Source of the DNA: an uncultured Clostridia bacterium
Lineage (GTDB): Bacteria; Bacillota; Clostridia; Lachnospirales; Anaerotignaceae
Direction of reading: 5' to 3'
Assembly: GCA_944378105.1 (NCBI GenBank)
Contig: CALWGC010000030.1
Span: 1 to 64,000, forward strand
DNA: 64,000 nucleotides
Under the pieces are notes generated by a model. That model worked only from the letters and a program-made list of their open reading frames with translations. It made no database searches and was not told the origin of the DNA. A program made the translations under genes and the position numbers. Position 1 is the first letter of the stretch, and each line of letters opens with the position of its first letter. Below, piece by piece: positions 42,913-51,265 of this stretch.

Positions 42913-44091
42913 ATGATGAAAGAAGTAGTGATTGCCAGTGCAGTTAGAACACCAATCGGCAGCTTCCAGGGTGCTTTTTCCACCGTGCCTGCTGCAGAAC
43001 TGGGCAGAATTGCCATTGTAGAAGCGCTCAAAAGAGCAAACATCACCCCAGATATGGTGGATGAAACCTTGCTTGGCTGTGTATTGCAGGCTGGCCAGTA
43101 TCAGGGCGTTGCTCGTCAGGCAGCAGTAAACGCTGGTATCCCAGTGGAAAAACCAGCTCTTTGCATCAACATGATCTGTGGTTCTGGTCTTCGTTCCGTT
43201 GCTATGGCTGCACAGGCCATCCAGTGCGGTGATGCAGATGTCATCGTTTGCGGTGGTACCGAAAACATGACCCGTGCACCTTATGTATTGGAACAGGCCA
43301 GAGGCGGTTATCGTATGAACGATGGTAAAATCATCGACAGTATGGTACGCGATGGTTTGACCGACGCTTTCTATCACTATCACATGGGTATCACAGCTGA
43401 AAACGTAGCTGAAAAATATGGCATCACCAGAGAAATGCAGGATGAATTTGCGCTGAGAAGCCAGACCAGAGCCGAAGCTGCACAAAAGAGCGGCCGTTTC
43501 AAAGATGAAATCGTTCCTGTTGCCGTAAAAACCAAAAAAGGCGAAGTCATCGTAGAAGACGACGAATATCCAAAACATGGCACCACCATGGAAAAACTGC
43601 AGAAACTGAGACCAGCTTTCAAAGAAGGCGGCACGGTAACTGCTGGTAACGCTTCTGGTATCAACGACGGCGCTGCTGTACTGGTTGTAATGTCTGCCAA
43701 AAAAGCTGCTGAATTGGGCATCAAACCTTTGGCAAAAATCAGAAGCTATGCTTCTGCCGGTGTAGATCCTCAGATCATGGGCGTTGGTCCTATCTATGCT
43801 TGCCGCAAAGCAATGGAAAAAGCTGGCATCACGGTAGATGATCTGGACTTGATCGAATCCAACGAAGCATTTGCTGCACAGAGCGTTGCTGTAGCAAGAG
43901 AACTGGGCTTCGATATGGAAAAAGTAAACGTAAACGGCGGTGCAATCGCACTGGGCCATCCGGTAGGTGCTTCTGGTGCCAGAATCCTGGTTACCTTGCT
44001 GTATGAAATGAAAAAACGCGACAGCAAATTGGGTATGGCTACCCTTTGCATTGGCGGCGGCATGGGCACCACGGTCATCGTAGAAATGTAA
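42913..44091 (+). CDS. thlA: acetyl-CoA acetyltransferase (thiolase)
   Basis: A 392-residue thiolase that condenses two acetyl-CoA to acetoacetyl-CoA. The nucleophilic Cys 89 is in [30 protein letters not shown] carries the catalytic His and CIGGGMGTT the second Cys near the C-terminus. GGAGGG at 42898-42903 serves ATG 42913; a second ATG follows at 42916. With hbd and crt it converts acetyl-CoA to crotonyl-CoA. The next butyrate genes (bcd, etfBA) are not in the window. Strong codon bias. A long terminator hairpin follows. Confidence 0.96.
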   Translation: MMKEVVIASAVRTPIGSFQGAFSTVPAAELGRIAIVEALKRANITPDMVDETLLGCVLQAGQYQGVARQAAVNAGIPVEKPALCINMICGSGLRSVAMAAQAIQCGDADVIVCGGTENMTRAPYVLEQARGGYRMNDGKIIDSMVRDGLTDAFYHYHMGITAENVAEKYGITREMQDEFALRSQTRAEAAQKSGRFKDEIVPVAVKTKKGEVIVEDDEYPKHGTTMEKLQKLRPAFKEGGTVTAGNASGINDGAAVLVVMSAKKAAELGIKPLAKIRSYASAGVDPQIMGVGPIYACRKAMEKAGITVDDLDLIESNEAFAAQSVAVARELGFDMEKVNVNGGAIALGHPVGASGARILVTLLYEMKKRDSKLGMATLCIGGGMGTTVIVEM

Positions 44092-44153
44092 GAAAAAGTT
44101 TTGGAGAAGGGAGCCACTTTGAAAGCTCTTTCCAAAGCGTGAAAGGAAAAAGG

Positions 44154-44193
44154 ACCTCCAAACAGGCATGGATTGTTCTGTTTGGAGGTTTTA
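44154..44193 (+). terminator. terminator of the hbd-crt-thl operon
   Basis: ACCTCCAAACAG (44154-44165) pairs perfectly with CTGTTTGGAGGT (44178-44189), followed by TTTTATT. Nothing gene-like is seen from here to the next promoter. Confidence 0.9.
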
Positions 44194-44330
44194 TTATGGA
44201 AAAGCGGGGACGTTTTGGAAATGATCTTTGGGTGATGTCCTTGTTTCAAAGACAATATTTTTCTTGACAAAGATGGGGAGAAAAAAACTTGCCGTTTTGG
44301 AGAATTTTGGGAGAAAAAACAACAGGTGTA

Positions 44331-44359
44331 TTGAAAAAAGACAAGGGGAATGGTATCAT
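44331..44359 (+). promoter_or_regulatory. predicted promoter of the SLH-protein gene
   Basis: TTGAAA (44331-44336) and TATCAT (44354-44359) with a 17-base spacer, 75 bases before ATG 44434. Another TTGACA at 44264-44269 lacks a matching -10 box. Confidence 0.6.
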
Positions 44360-44433
44360 GAAGCCGGATGGAAAAGGCGGACGGGCGCTCTTTTCCAATC
44401 AAACAAACAAATAGAAAGGATTTGTGGTAAAAA

Positions 44434-45570
44434 ATGAAAAGGGGAATCAGAAAACAAGTTTTGGGCATTGTGTTGTCCCTGGGTCTTGTGGCCGGCAGTG
44501 CGGCAGTGCCGGTGCAGGCGGCACAGCTAAGCGACGTGAAAGGCCATTGGGCCGAAACGTACATCAACACGTTGGTGGAAGCCGGCGGCATTGGCGGTTA
44601 TCCAGACGGAACCTTCCGTCCCGATGATACCATCTCCAAAGCAGAATTTATTTCCATTTTGCTGGGTGTAACGGGCAACAAACCGGAAATCAACGGGGAT
44701 TGGATGACATCGGTTTTGAAAAAAGCGTATGACACCGGGCTTTATACCTATGGCGGCGATTGGGGCTATGACAACATGGCAGGCGATCCCATTTACCGGG
44801 AAGACGTGGCCGTACTGCTGGTCAGTGCCGCAGAAAATTTGAGACACGAAACCGTTCCTTATAATGAACTTTGGGAAAGCGACCAAGTGATTCCGGACAT
44901 TTCCACTGCCAACCCTTACTATGGCAGACCAAGCATTGAATCTTGCTATGCCATGGGGCTGATGACAGGTGACGACAAAGGCAATTTCCATCCGCTGGAT
45001 TTGTTGACCAGAGCAGAGGCCACAGTGGCCGTTTGCCGTTTGATTGAGGCCGTGGACAGAACCCCTGTGACCATTCCGGTGGTAAAACAGACGGCCCAGT
45101 ATCAACCACTTCCAGATGGCAGCAATGTGGGAGAAAGCGGTGCTGTTTACCCCTATGAAGGAGCCACCGACATCAATACCGGAAAAACCATTACCAGAGA
45201 CCCTGTGACGGGTGTATTGGGCTTTGGCAACGGCCAAAAAGGCAATATCTATTATGGCGTAGACATTGTGAAGTTTGACGGGACAAAAACGAAAATCAAA
45301 GATGGTACCTTTGCCGTGGATGATTACGACAATTTCAGAACGTCGGATGTGTATACAAGAAAGCATGGTTATTGCTTCTGGGATTCGGAATGGTTTGAAA
45401 TTGAAATGGCAGCCAGAGAAAAACTGCCAATGCCGGATGCTTCCATGTTGGGCAAAAAAGCCGACATCTATGGTAATGTGATTGCAGATAACGACACCAC
45501 CACAGAAGCATTTTGGGAAGTGCGGCCAGCGTTTGATGTCTATCTTTGGACAGAAATCGAAGCAAACTAA
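44434..45570 (+). CDS. secreted SLH-domain protein of unknown function
   Basis: A 378-residue exported protein. It has a signal peptide (residues 1-30, ending PVQAA) and two clear S-layer-homology repeats plus a degenerate one between them (about 31-210; [20 protein letters not shown] with [19 protein letters not shown], then [20 protein letters not shown] with LTRAEA). The last 165 residues match no family I know. They are rich in Asp, Gly and aromatic residues, start with a Pro-rich linker and contain no cysteine cluster (one Cys, in HGYCFWD). It probably sits on the cell wall through SLH repeats. Single-gene unit with its own promoter and terminator. Confidence 0.85.
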   Translation: MKRGIRKQVLGIVLSLGLVAGSAAVPVQAAQLSDVKGHWAETYINTLVEAGGIGGYPDGTFRPDDTISKAEFISILLGVTGNKPEINGDWMTSVLKKAYDTGLYTYGGDWGYDNMAGDPIYREDVAVLLVSAAENLRHETVPYNELWESDQVIPDISTANPYYGRPSIESCYAMGLMTGDDKGNFHPLDLLTRAEATVAVCRLIEAVDRTPVTIPVVKQTAQYQPLPDGSNVGESGAVYPYEGATDINTGKTITRDPVTGVLGFGNGQKGNIYYGVDIVKFDGTKTKIKDGTFAVDDYDNFRTSDVYTRKHGYCFWDSEWFEIEMAAREKLPMPDASMLGKKADIYGNVIADNDTTTEAFWEVRPAFDVYLWTEIEAN

Positions 45571-45610
45571 TGGATTTTTGTAAAACTCTTTCGCAATAAA
45601 AAAGCAAAAG

Positions 45611-45641
45611 CCTTTGGTGTTTGAAACATCAAAGGTTTTTT
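45611..45641 (+). terminator. terminator after the SLH-protein gene
   Basis: CCTTTGGTGTTT (45611-45622) pairs with AAACATCAAAGG (45624-45635), one mismatch, followed by T6. Confidence 0.75.
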
Positions 45642-45699
45642 CTTTGCAAATAGGAAGAAAATAGGGCAAGAGGTTTTGTCCCAATTTGGGTTTGTGCTG

Positions 45700-45745
45700 T
45701 TTACAGCCATGGATTTTTGTAGTATAATGACAAACGAAATTGTCA
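45700..45745 (+). promoter_or_regulatory. promoter of the symporter gene with adjacent inverted repeat
   Basis: TTTACA (45700-45705) and TATAAT (45723-45728) are 17 bases apart. Immediately after the -10 box TGACAA (45728-45733) and TTGTCA (45740-45745) form a 6-6-6 inverted repeat followed by T6. It may be an operator at the transcription start or a small attenuator hairpin. Confidence 0.75.
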
Positions 45746-45790
45746 TTTTTTGTGCAAATTTCTTACAATAAAAGGAAAAGGGGAGTTATG

Positions 45791-47026
45791 ATGGGAAAGG
45801 AAAAGAAGAAAATACCTTTTGCACTGCAAATCTTTCTGGGCCTCTGTTTGGGTATCATTGCCGGTTTATTGCTGATGGGGCATGTGGACGTGGCAAAAAC
45901 GTATATCCAACCCTTCGGCACGTTGTTTTTAAACTTGCTGAAGTTTGTGGTGGTGCCGATTGTGCTGTTTTCCATTATGGACGGCGTCATTTCCATGAAA
46001 GACTTGCGGAAAGTGGGCAGTATTGGTGCAAAAACCATTATTTATTACACCTGTACGACGGCCTTTGCCGTATTCATCGGTTTGGTGTTGGCCAACTTGT
46101 TTAAAGGTAGTTTTGTGCGGCTTTCCACAGAGGGGCTGGAGTATACGGCACAGCAAAGCCCTTCGTTTTTAGAGACGTTGGTGGGGATGTTCCCAAGCAA
46201 CGTGGTGGCGCCTATGAGCGACGCCAATATGTTACAGGTGATTGTAATGGCGCTCTTTTTTGGCTTTGGTGCGATCCTGGCCGGGGAGAAGAGCAAGGCT
46301 TTTGGCGATTTTATTTCCAGCGCCAATGAAGTGAGCATGCAGGTGATGAATATCATCATCAAATTAAGCCCCATTGGTGTCTTTGCATTGATTACACCGG
46401 TGGTGGCAGAAAACGGACCGGGCATTTTGGGCAGCTTGGCCTTGGTGCTGGTGGTGGCCTATATTGCCTATGCCTTGCACATGGCACTGGTTTACTCGGC
46501 CACGGTATCTTCTTTGGCCAAAGTGAACCCATTAAAATTTTTCTCGGGAATGTTGCCGGCCATGATGATGGGCTTTTCCAGTGCCTCTTCGGTGGGGTCT
46601 TTGCCGCTGAACTTAGAGTGTGTGGAAAAACTGGGGGCCAAAAAAGAAGTGGCAAGCTTTGTGCTGCCCCTTGGCGCCACCATCAACATGGATGGGACAG
46701 CCATCTATCAGGGTGTTTGCGCCATTTTCATTGCCACCTGCTATAACGTGGATTTGACTTTAAGCCAACAGTTGACCATCATTTTGACGGCCACACTGGC
46801 TTCCATCGGTACGGCGGGCGTACCTGGGGCCGGGCTTGTGATGCTGACGATGGTATTGACCAGCGTGGGGCTGCCCATTGAAGGCATTGCCCTTGTGACA
46901 GGCATCGACCGTATCTTCGATATGGGCCGGACGACGGTCAATATCACAGGGGATGCGGCTTGTGCTTTGGTGGTTTCCAAGATGGAAGAAGGAAGAGAAG
47001 CCAAAAAGCAGCAACAGCAAGGATAA
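45791..47026 (+). CDS. dicarboxylate/amino-acid:cation symporter
   Basis: A 411-residue transporter of the DAACS family (GltP/DctA/SstT), which takes up glutamate, aspartate, serine or C4-dicarboxylates with Na+ or H+. Eight or more membrane segments are seen. Family marks include FSSASSVGSLPLN (serine-rich hairpin 1 region), GATINMDGTA (the NMDGT cation/substrate motif), ATLASIGTAGVPGAGL (hairpin 2) and DMGRTTVNITGDA (substrate Arg/Asp region). The start is ATG 45791, 5 bases after GGGGAG; ATG 45788 is the alternative. A repeat next to the -10 box suggests regulation. The exact substrate cannot be told; an Arg in the last motif is typical of acidic substrates. Confidence 0.93.
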   Translation: MGKEKKKIPFALQIFLGLCLGIIAGLLLMGHVDVAKTYIQPFGTLFLNLLKFVVVPIVLFSIMDGVISMKDLRKVGSIGAKTIIYYTCTTAFAVFIGLVLANLFKGSFVRLSTEGLEYTAQQSPSFLETLVGMFPSNVVAPMSDANMLQVIVMALFFGFGAILAGEKSKAFGDFISSANEVSMQVMNIIIKLSPIGVFALITPVVAENGPGILGSLALVLVVAYIAYALHMALVYSATVSSLAKVNPLKFFSGMLPAMMMGFSSASSVGSLPLNLECVEKLGAKKEVASFVLPLGATINMDGTAIYQGVCAIFIATCYNVDLTLSQQLTIILTATLASIGTAGVPGAGLVMLTMVLTSVGLPIEGIALVTGIDRIFDMGRTTVNITGDAACALVVSKMEEGREAKKQQQQG

Positions 47027-47056
47027 GAAAAGAAACAAAACGATAACAAAAAAAGA

Positions 47057-47098
47057 ACAGCGCAGCAACCAGGAAAAACCTGGGGCTGCGCTGTTTTT
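47057..47098. terminator. terminator between the symporter gene and nth
   Basis: ACAGCGCAGC (47057-47066) pairs perfectly with GCTGCGCTGT (47085-47094), with inner CCAGG/CCTGG pairing and a T6 run. The upstream A-run may also serve nth, which converges from the other strand. Confidence 0.9.
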
Positions 47099-47109
47099 TG
47101 ATTGGTTTT

Positions 47110-47808
47110 TTATTCTGCCAATGTTTTGGTGGCCTTTGTTTTTTTACAGGTCTTGGTTGCTTTTTTCGCTTCTTTTACCATCCCTTGGTATTCCTTGCAG
47201 TAAGGGCTTAAAAAGCAGATATCGCACTTGGGGCTGCGGGCCGTACAGATTTTGCGGCCGTGGGCAATCACTTGGGTGTTATAGCTAATCCAGTGGTCTT
47301 CGGGTAAAATTTTCATCAGGGCAAATTCCACCTTGACGGGATCGGGGCTAGCCGTAAAGCCCAGTTTATTGGAAATGCGTTTGACGTGGGTATCCACCAC
47401 AACGCTTGGGATGCCAAAAATGTTTCCCCGGACCACATTGGCCGTTTTTCTACCCACGCCAGGCAGCTGGGTAAGGGCGTCGATATCGTCAGGCACCACG
47501 CCGTTATATTTTTCCAATAACATTTGGCAGCAGCCAATGATGTTTTTGGCTTTGTTGTGATAAAATCCGGTGGAGCGGATATCCTGTTCCAATTCCGGCA
47601 AAGAGGCCTCGGCAAAGGCCTGGACGGAAGGGTATTTTTGGAATAAATCCTTGGTCACCAGATTTACCCGGTCATCGGTACATTGGGCGCTTAAAATGGT
47701 GGCAATCAGCAGTTGCCAAGGGGTTTCATGGTTTAAATAGCACTTGGTTGGGCCATAATGTTCATCCAGAAGGGCAAGCACCTGCGCGACTTGTTCTTTT
47801 TTTGTCAT
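47110..47808 (-). CDS. nth: endonuclease III
   Basis: A 232-residue DNA glycosylase/AP lyase of base-excision repair acting on oxidised pyrimidines. The helix-hairpin-helix LPGVGRKTANVV contains the catalytic Lys, and VDTHVKRISNKLG the catalytic Asp. The [4Fe-4S] cluster loop is C-x6-C-x2-C-x5-C (CTARSPKCDICFLSPYC). The last 25 residues are a Lys/Thr/Ala-rich tail (KKATKTCKKTKATKTLAE) beyond the usual end, possibly for extra DNA contact. ATG 47808 is preceded by GGTGTAACC on the minus strand, a weak site. Single gene, divergent from the small permease genes. Confidence 0.96.
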   Translation of the reverse strand: MTKKEQVAQVLALLDEHYGPTKCYLNHETPWQLLIATILSAQCTDDRVNLVTKDLFQKYPSVQAFAEASLPELEQDIRSTGFYHNKAKNIIGCCQMLLEKYNGVVPDDIDALTQLPGVGRKTANVVRGNIFGIPSVVVDTHVKRISNKLGFTASPDPVKVEFALMKILPEDHWISYNTQVIAHGRKICTARSPKCDICFLSPYCKEYQGMVKEAKKATKTCKKTKATKTLAE

Positions 47809-47904
47809 TGGTTACACCTCATTTTTTGCCAGGGGCATTCTTTTTTCTCCATTATATCATATTCTGGTTCTTTTTTGTAAAAAATATGGACGGAGGTGTT
47901 TGTT

Positions 47905-48249
47905 ATGCAAAAACAAGGTCTTTGGGGTGGGCTGATCGGGTTTGCCAACGGGTTGTTTGGCTCCGGCGGCGGCACCATTGGCGTGTTGATTTTGGAGCGA
48001 TGTTTGCATTTATCGCCCCACAAAAGCCATGCCACCATACTGGCCATCATTTTGCCCCTGTCGGTGCTTTCGGCGGTGATTTATTGCCGGAAGGTGGAAA
48101 TGGAATGGATGGCCATTTTATGGCTGAGTGTTGGGGGCATGGTGGGTGGCTATGTAGGGGCCAGTTGTTTGAAAAAAATATCTAATGTCTGGCTGCATCG
48201 TCTTTTTGGGCTTTGCATGCTGGCAGCGGCGGTGAGGATGATTCTATGA
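47905..48249 (+). CDS. TauE/SafE-type permease, N-terminal half (split)
   Basis: A 114-residue membrane protein with about four hydrophobic helices. It has the repeat motif GFANGLFGSGGGTIGVLIL near the start, the glycine-rich signature of each half of the TSUP (sulfite exporter TauE/SafE) family. Complete TSUP proteins are about 250 residues and contain two such halves. Here the second half is a separate gene that overlaps this stop codon (ATGA at 48246-48249). ATG 47905 follows CGGAGG; GTG 47896 lies in that site. Role: probable export or import of sulfonates, sulfite or other small organic anions as a heteromer. Confidence 0.85.
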   Translation: MQKQGLWGGLIGFANGLFGSGGGTIGVLILERCLHLSPHKSHATILAIILPLSVLSAVIYCRKVEMEWMAILWLSVGGMVGGYVGASCLKKISNVWLHRLFGLCMLAAAVRMIL

Positions 48250-48608
48250 TGTATGCAGTGCTTGGTTTTTTGTCCGGTGTCATCAGCGGGATGGGCATTG
48301 GCGGTGGCGTGATTTTGATTCCGGCCCTTTCTTTTTTCACCGATTGGACCCAACAACAGGCCCAGGCAGCCAACTTGTTGTTTTTTTTGCCCACAGCTTG
48401 CGTGGCCCTCTACAAACACAAAAAAGAGGGCAATGTGCAGGTGGATACGGCAAAGCAGTTGGTGTTATGGGGGTTATTGGGGGCGGCGGTTGGCTCTTTT
48501 TTGGCCGTGGGGCTGGACGGCACGCTGCTGCGCCGGTTTTTTGGCGGGTTTTTAGTTGTGATGGGGCTTTTGGAAATTTTCCAGGCAAAAAAGAAGGAAA
48601 ACCAATAA
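48246..48608 (+). CDS. TauE/SafE-type permease, C-terminal half (split)
   Basis: A 120-residue membrane protein with four hydrophobic helices and the second TSUP glycine signature GFLSGVISGMGIGGGVILIP, then NLLFFLPTACVALYKHKKEG and a final helix. It pairs with the half encoded just upstream, with which it shares ATGA, so the two are made in equal amounts. Both halves keep complete motifs; a frameshifted single gene is possible but the clean overlap favours two real genes. The C-terminus is basic (AKKKENQ). Confidence 0.85.
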   Translation: MMYAVLGFLSGVISGMGIGGGVILIPALSFFTDWTQQQAQAANLLFFLPTACVALYKHKKEGNVQVDTAKQLVLWGLLGAAVGSFLAVGLDGTLLRRFFGGFLVVMGLLEIFQAKKKENQ

Positions 48609-48748
48609 GAATTGAAAAAATATAAGGCGTGGGGCGCCAAAATGTGGTATAATAGCGGAAAACCAGATGGAACAGGAAAAAAAGGCCACTTTCCTTTCGT
48701 TTGCCTTTGGGCAAAAAAACGGGAGCAGAAGGAAGCGAGTGAGAAAAC

Positions 48749-49063
48749 TTGAACTGGATTGAAAACGTATATGTCAGTGAACAAATGCAGGATGTGGAAA
48801 CGGTGCTCTATAGCCTAAAGAAAGAAATTCCGGTGCTGCACGTCTATTTGATTGCGGTGGAGCAAAGGGAAGGAAAAGCTCGTTTGGTGACGCTTTCCAG
48901 TGTTTCGGCGTTACGAAGAAAGGAAACCCATGAAAAACTTTGGGTTGTTGGTGTGGCCTTTGGGCCCATCCAGGCCCGCAGGCTTTTGGTGGAAATCATC
49001 GCCGATGCAGCAGGGCGATATGGCACGGTGGAAGGATTGGCAGAACAACTGATGAAGGAGTAG
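48749..49063 (+). CDS. hypothetical protein
   Basis: A 104-residue soluble protein I do not recognise. It has alternating beta/alpha character (VLHVYLIAVEQREGKARLVTLS, then a helix RRKETHEKL, a hydrophobic strand LWVVGVAFG and a helix ARRLLVEIIADAAG). This might be a small alpha/beta regulatory or binding domain. The start is TTG 48749 with a modest site (AGTGAG); no better in-frame start exists. A TATAAT box lies at 48648-48653. It begins a run of five closely spaced genes leading to rimM (6 bases to the next). Confidence 0.6.
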   Translation: MNWIENVYVSEQMQDVETVLYSLKKEIPVLHVYLIAVEQREGKARLVTLSSVSALRRKETHEKLWVVGVAFGPIQARRLLVEIIADAAGRYGTVEGLAEQLMKE

Positions 49064-49068
49064 GCAAC

Positions 49069-49740
49069 ATGAAATTCATTCGCAATATCGTCTCGGCGGG
49101 GATGATGGTGAGTCTGGTTTTGGTATTGGTTTTTACGGTGATTGATGTGGCTGTATTACAAGACCGCGCTTTTTTTGCGGCGCAGTACGAAAAAAATCAA
49201 GTCTCCCAGGTGGTACAAGTTTCTTCGGAGGATTTGATGCGCATCACCGATCAACTGTTGGGATATATGAAAGGGGAAAAAGAGGAGCTGCAGCTGGATG
49301 TGACGGTGAGAGGAAGTGAGCGGCCGTTTTTTAGCCAGCGGGAGCTAGACCATATGGTGGATGTCCGGCAGATGGTGCTGGGGGCCATGTGGGTAAGGCG
49401 GGTAGCGGTGGTGCTGCTTTTGGCCTTTTTGCTTTTTCCCAAAAACCGGCGCACGTTTTGCAAGACGGTGGTGTTTGGGCTGCCGGTTTTTTTACTGCTG
49501 CTTGGGGTACTGGCCTTGGTTGCTTCTAGGGACTTTACCACGTTTTGGTGGTATTTTCATGTGCTCTTTTTTTCCAATGAATTATGGATTTTGGACCCGG
49601 CGGTGGATCTTTTGGTCAATATTGTGCCGGAACCGTTTTTTGCCGCCTGTGCCATACGGGTTGGCATTGGCGTTGTGCTTGGCATTTTTGCGCTTTGGGG
49701 CATTTGTTTTTGGCGTTACAGAATACAAAAAAGGGTTTGA
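49069..49740 (+). CDS. TIGR01906/DUF1461 family integral membrane protein
   Basis: A 223-residue membrane protein with four predicted helices (about residues 8-28, 107-125, 133-152 and 192-213) and an extracytoplasmic loop of about 75 residues between the first two. In that loop, LLGYMKGEKEELQL and FSQRELDHMVDVRQM match the TIGR01906 (DUF1461) family of Bacillota. In the second loop, NELWILDPAVDLLVNIVPEPFF is the family C-terminal motif. The function is unknown. AAGGAG lies before ATG 49069. The gene is 5 bases after the previous gene and 6 before the next, so it is in an operon with the DUF2953, gerW and CARF genes. Confidence 0.85.
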   Translation: MKFIRNIVSAGMMVSLVLVLVFTVIDVAVLQDRAFFAAQYEKNQVSQVVQVSSEDLMRITDQLLGYMKGEKEELQLDVTVRGSERPFFSQRELDHMVDVRQMVLGAMWVRRVAVVLLLAFLLFPKNRRTFCKTVVFGLPVFLLLLGVLALVASRDFTTFWWYFHVLFFSNELWILDPAVDLLVNIVPEPFFAACAIRVGIGVVLGIFALWGICFWRYRIQKRV

Positions 49741-49746
49741 ACGTGC

Positions 49747-50847
49747 ATGGATTTTTTAGCCGTAATACTGATGATTGGAAAAGGAATTTTGGCGTTGCTG
49801 CTGGTGTTTTTGGTGTTGTTATTCCTGGTGCTGGCGGTGGTGCTTTTTGCGTCCTTTTTTTACCAGGTGGAGGCACAAAAGGGGGGAAGTATCACGGCCA
49901 AAGGCGTTTTTCGATGGCTCTTTGGCGCTGTGGGAGTGACTGTTTTTTATGACGGTACGGAAGTTTCTTCCCAGGTGCGCTTGTTTGGAAAGACGTTAGA
50001 AGAGTGGGCAGAGAAAAAAAAGAAGAAAAAACAAAAAAAGCGGGCAAAACAATCTGGAACAGGGAAACCAAAGAAAAAACCGGTCTCCCAAAAGCCACAG
50101 GCCAAAGCAGATCCTACCCCAAAACCCCAAGCGCCTTTGGCCAAGCAGAAGGATAAGATAGCAGAAAAGGTGCAAAAACCGGGTCAAAAAATAATAGAAG
50201 AAATAGAAAAACCAAAAGAAAGCACCGCGCCAAAGGAGCAGCCGGTGCCATCTGTGACAAAGCAAGAACCGTCCACCCATACCACAAAGCCACCGCAAAG
50301 CGAGCCGGTTGTGCCGCATCTGCGCCGGATTCCCATGGCGAAAGTGGAAGAGAAAAAAGAGGAAGAAAAAAGAGAGACGTCTTCTTCCAAAGAAGCGTCC
50401 ACCTCCAAGGGAAAAAAGCCAAAAACAGACTTTGGCGCAAAGAAAACACAGGAAGAAGAAACAGAAGCAGCCGTACTGACGCTTCCTTGGTTTTTGGCCC
50501 TTCCTTGGGCCAAGAAAAAGGAACTGGTGCTGTTGCTATTACAATATGGAAAGCGACTGTTTCGGGTGTTACGGCCCAAACAGTGTATCATCCACGGCAC
50601 CATTGGAACGGGAGAACCGGACACGACAGGAGAAATCTTGGCCGCTTTGGCAATTCTAAAGGGGATGTTCCTTTCGGAAATCTATGTCAAGGGCGTCTTT
50701 GACCGGGCCATGGTGGAAGGCGACATCCTTTTGGCCGGAAGGGTGCGTCTTGGTTCCATTTTGAAAGAGACCATTTGGCTGGCGCTGAAACCGCCGATAC
50801 GAGCAATCATCAAAGAAATCTGGAAAGGCAGAGGTGAAGGAAAATGA
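49747..50847 (+). CDS. DUF2953 domain protein (YtfI-like)
   Basis: A 366-residue protein. One strong N-terminal membrane helix (about residues 5-38) is followed by a long low-complexity Lys/Pro/Glu-rich linker (about 85-240, with KKKKKKQKKR and many KP and PKE repeats), and then the DUF2953 domain (about 245-360; IHGTIGTGEPDTTG). The family sits next to ytfJ in Bacillus (ytfI-ytfJ) and many clostridia, as here, and is linked to sporulation or germination by that context only. Its stop overlaps the gerW start (ATGA). The linker is much longer than in Bacillus, suggesting a flexible tether from membrane to domain. Confidence 0.85.
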   Translation: MDFLAVILMIGKGILALLLVFLVLLFLVLAVVLFASFFYQVEAQKGGSITAKGVFRWLFGAVGVTVFYDGTEVSSQVRLFGKTLEEWAEKKKKKKQKKRAKQSGTGKPKKKPVSQKPQAKADPTPKPQAPLAKQKDKIAEKVQKPGQKIIEEIEKPKESTAPKEQPVPSVTKQEPSTHTTKPPQSEPVVPHLRRIPMAKVEEKKEEEKRETSSSKEASTSKGKKPKTDFGAKKTQEEETEAAVLTLPWFLALPWAKKKELVLLLLQYGKRLFRVLRPKQCIIHGTIGTGEPDTTGEILAALAILKGMFLSEIYVKGVFDRAMVEGDILLAGRVRLGSILKETIWLALKPPIRAIIKEIWKGRGEGK

Positions 50848-51260
50848 GTCAGGCAGTGAAAGAAAACATAGAAGCATTATGCAAAGAACTGGAAGATTTT
50901 ATTTCTACCAAAACGGTGGTGGGCGAAGCCATTACGGTGGGCGATGTGGTGTTGTTGCCGTTGATTGATGTGACCTTTGGGATGGGCGTTGGCGGAAGCG
51001 ACGGCAAAGACGGCAAAAACACCAATGGCGCAGGCGGCATGGGGGCAAAGATTACGCCAAGCGCCGTGCTGGCCGTGGTCAACGGCAGCGTACAGCTCAT
51101 TAACATCAAAAATCAAGATGCCGTCAGCAAACTCATCGATATGGCCCCCGGTGTGGTGAACAAATTAAACTTTGGTTCTCTTTTTGGCCAAAAGAAAGAA
51201 ACGCCGGATGTGAAATTTGAAGAAACTATCATTACCAAAGAAACGGATGCAAAGGAATAA
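50844..51260 (+). CDS. gerW: GerW family sporulation protein (YtfJ)
   Basis: A 138-residue protein of the YtfJ/GerW family. It begins with a helix (NIEALCKELEDFI), then TKTVVGEAITVGDVVLLPLIDVTFGMG, a Gly/Asp-rich region and ITPSAVLAVVNGSVQLINI. In Bacillus GerW is needed for L-alanine germination of spores and is in the forespore. The start overlaps the DUF2953 stop by four bases, so the two are coupled. The gene is followed 5 bases later by the CARF-nuclease gene. Confident family assignment; the exact molecular role is unknown. Confidence 0.92.
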   Translation: MSQAVKENIEALCKELEDFISTKTVVGEAITVGDVVLLPLIDVTFGMGVGGSDGKDGKNTNGAGGMGAKITPSAVLAVVNGSVQLINIKNQDAVSKLIDMAPGVVNKLNFGSLFGQKKETPDVKFEETIITKETDAKE

Positions 51261-51265
51261 GGCAG

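Noticed and set aside
44193..44330. Small gene between the thl terminator and the SLH-protein promoter
   Set aside because: Short frames exist but none has a ribosome site or a plausible product.
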